A stretch of DNA of 21,405 nucleotides, taken from contig DGUI01000051.1 in NCBI GenBank assembly GCA_002394605.1, forward strand, positions 1-21,405, given 5' to 3'. This stretch comes from Mageeibacillus sp. UBA4314. Lineage in GTDB: Bacteria > Bacillota > Clostridia > Saccharofermentanales > Saccharofermentanaceae. The notes beneath the pieces are model-generated. The model did not search any database. It had not been told where the DNA came from and was given only the letters and a program-made list of their open reading frames with translations. Positions 19,735-21,405 of this stretch are shown one piece after another. The first letter of the stretch is position 1. Every line of letters starts with the position of its first letter. The position numbers were made by a program, and so were the translations under genes.

Positions 19735-21405
19735 TTATTCTTTGCTGATAGCCTTAGGCCTACAGTTGCTCATACACAGACCGCACTTAACGCACTTAGT
19801 GGCGTCGATCTGGTAGGAAGCGAGCTTATGACCTTCAGCTACATAATCTGTCTGTGTGATGCAGTTTGCAGGGCAGTTCCTTGCACACATTCCGCAACCG
19901 ATACACTTATCCTTATCGATCTTGTACTGCATGAGGCTCTTACAAACGTGAGCAGGACACTTCTTGTCAACGATGTGAGCGATATACTCGTCACGGAAGT
20001 GAGCGAGTGTGGAATTAACAGGGTTGGATGCTGTCTGACCGAGAGCACAGAGTGAATTTGTCTTGATGGTCTTAGAGAGTTCTTCGAGCTCATCAAGATC
20101 TTCCATCGTGCCCTTACCCTCTGTGATCTTTGTGAGGATCTCGAGGATACGCTTTGTACCGATACGGCAGGGTGAGCACTTACCGCATGACTCGTCGCAG
20201 ATGAATTCCATGTAGAACTTTGCAACGTCGACCATACAGTTGTCTTCGTCCATAACGATAGCTCCGCCGGAACCCATCATGGAACCCTTCTGAACGAGGT
20301 TATCGAAGTCGATGGGCTCGTCGAGGAACTCCTCTGTCAAGCATCCGCCTGAAGGACCACCTGTCTGGATAGCCTTGAACTTCTTGCCGTTGGGGATTCC
20401 GCCGCCGATGTCGTAGATGAGCTCACGGAGTGTTGTACCCATGGGGATCTCAACGAGACCAACGTTGTTTACCTTACCGCCAAGAGCGAAAACCTTGGTT
20501 CCCTTGGACTTCTCAGTACCAACGGATGCGAACTCAGCTGCACCCTCGCGGAGGATGTAGGGAACGCAAGCCAGTGTCTCAACGTTGTTAACGCATGTAG
20601 GCTTGCCCCAGAGACCCTTAACAGCAGGGAACGGAGGCCTCGGACGGGGCATACCGCGCTTACCTTCGATGGAGTTAAGGAGAGCTGTCTCCTCACCGCA
20701 AACGAAAGCACCTGCGCCGAGTCTGATGTGACAGTCGAAATCAAATCCTGAACCCATGATGTTCTTGCCGAGGAGACCCATCTCTCTTGCCTGAGCGATA
20801 GCGATCTTCAGACGGTTAACGGCGATAGGATACTCAGCACGAACGTAGAAGTAACCCTCTGACGCGCCGAAAGCGTAACCTGCGATCATCATACCCTCGA
20901 TAACTCCAAGAGGGTTGCCCTCGAGGATGGAACGATCCATGAATGCACCCGGGTCGCCCTCGTCACCGTTACATACAACGTACTTCTGATCAGCTTCAAC
21001 GTTAAGAGCGAACTGCCACTTCCTTCCTGTAGGGAATCCGCCGCCGCCACGGCCACGGAGACCGGAAGCCAGTACTTCGTCGATAACTTCCTGCTGTGTC
21101 ATTGACAGAGCCTTCTTCAGACCCTGGAAAGCGCCCATTCCGAGTGCTTCGTTGATGTCTTCAGGATTGATGACACCGCAGCCATGCAGAGCAACACGAC
21201 GCTGCTTCTTATAGAAGTTGATGTCATCCTGCTTTGTTACCTTAGCCTGTGAGTTGGGGTCAACATAGAGAAGTCTCTCTACGATCTGACCGCCTGCGAT
21301 ATCTGTATCAACGATCTCTTCGACGTCGTCGATGGAAACCATACGGTAGAGTGTGTCCTCGGGATAGATCTTTACGAAAGGTCCCTGTGAGCAGAAACCG
21401 AAGCA
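19735..21405 (-). CDS. hydB: HydB: NuoF-like subunit of the bifurcating hydrogenase (5' partial)
   Basis: The reading frame stays open to the window edge. The 21 codons before the first ATG (21342) encode 'CFGFCSQGPFVKIYPEDTLY', the end of a thioredoxin-like [2Fe-2S] domain, so the ATG is internal and the true start lies outside. Numbered from that ATG: FMN/NADH-binding NuoF motifs 'GRGGGGFPTG' (97-106) and 'NGDEGDPGAFMDR' (125-137); an SLBB-type segment; the NuoF [4Fe-4S] site (Cys386, 389, 392 and 432); and a C-terminal 2[4Fe-4S] ferredoxin domain (Cys480, 483, 486, 490 and 517, 520, 523, 527). In the last motif Arg follows the fourth Cys ('NCRPKAI') instead of the usual Pro. This is the NAD(H)- and flavin-binding subunit where electrons are expected to split. 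A HydC-like gene probably lies upstream, out of view. Confidence 0.95.
   Translation of the reverse strand, partial: CFGFCSQGPFVKIYPEDTLYRMVSIDDVEEIVDTDIAGGQIVERLLYVDPNSQAKVTKQDDINFYKKQRRVALHGCGVINPEDINEALGMGAFQGLKKALSMTQQEVIDEVLASGLRGRGGGGFPTGRKWQFALNVEADQKYVVCNGDEGDPGAFMDRSILEGNPLGVIEGMMIAGYAFGASEGYFYVRAEYPIAVNRLKIAIAQAREMGLLGKNIMGSGFDFDCHIRLGAGAFVCGEETALLNSIEGKRGMPRPRPPFPAVKGLWGKPTCVNNVETLACVPYILREGAAEFASVGTEKSKGTKVFALGGKVNNVGLVEIPMGTTLRELIYDIGGGIPNGKKFKAIQTGGPSGGCLTEEFLDEPIDFDNLVQKGSMMGSGGAIVMDEDNCMVDVAKFYMEFICDESCGKCSPCRIGTKRILEILTKITEGKGTMEDLDELEELSKTIKTNSLCALGQTASNPVNSTLAHFRDEYIAHIVDKKCPAHVCKSLMQYKIDKDKCIGCGMCARNCPANCITQTDYVAEGHKLASYQIDATKCVKCGLCMSNCRPKAISKE

Noticed and set aside
21342..21342. 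ATG as the start of HydB
   Set aside because: The frame continues upstream to the window edge with a recognisable [2Fe-2S] domain end, so this Met is internal.

Overview
The window looks like chromosomal DNA of an anaerobic member of the Clostridia (Bacillota), perhaps from a gut or rumen habitat. I infer this from a trimeric-type [FeFe] hydrogenase operon, strong AGGAGG ribosome binding sites, sigma-A promoters (four with an extended -10, TGnTATAAT), a TPP riboswitch, a long-form ribosome hibernation factor, and two very large secreted proteins of the Ig-like, CxxCG-repeat and cell-wall-binding-repeat kind common in gut clostridia. I cannot name the genus from sequence alone.

Layout. 1-443 holds no gene but has two tandem doublets of short palindromic units (27-118 and 203-306). 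444-3513 is a thiamine-related unit: promoter, TPP riboswitch and terminator, then a YkoF-like thiamine-binding protein and a ThiXYZ-type ABC transporter (permease, lipoprotein receptor, ATPase). The genes overlap by 4 nt or abut. 3648-4190 encodes long HPF, closed by a strong terminator. 4315-8619 encodes a 1434-residue exported protein with a CAP domain, Ig-like domains, a 123-bp in-frame tandem repeat array of CxxCG units, and C-terminal cell-wall-binding repeats. 8620-8963 is repeat-rich intergenic DNA ending in a promoter so close to the next start codon that the mRNA is probably leaderless. 8964-10463 is an alanine/glycine:cation symporter.

10476-15288 reads as one transcription unit. 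It has an extended -10 promoter, a 1114-residue secreted protein with GIGGG-type repeats, a 36-residue peptide gene, a 401-residue lipoprotein of unknown function, and a strong terminator. A large composite palindrome follows (15359-15474), then a minus-strand polytopic membrane protein of unknown function.

16895-17872 is the most interesting locus. A promoter runs into a perfect 34-bp palindrome, followed by two overlapping genes. The first encodes a protein with a Phd/YefM-type antitoxin N-terminus fused to an unrelated C-terminal domain of about 100 residues. The second encodes a 121-residue protein that I cannot assign to a known toxin family. It looks like an autoregulated two-gene toxin-antitoxin-like or defence module.

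17890-21405 is the end of a minus-strand electron-bifurcating-type hydrogenase operon: HydB (NuoF-like, cut by the window edge), HydA (catalytic) and a terminator. HydA has TSCSPGW where well-studied enzymes have TSCCPGW. This puts serine at the position that aligns, by spacing, with a H-cluster cysteine ligand.
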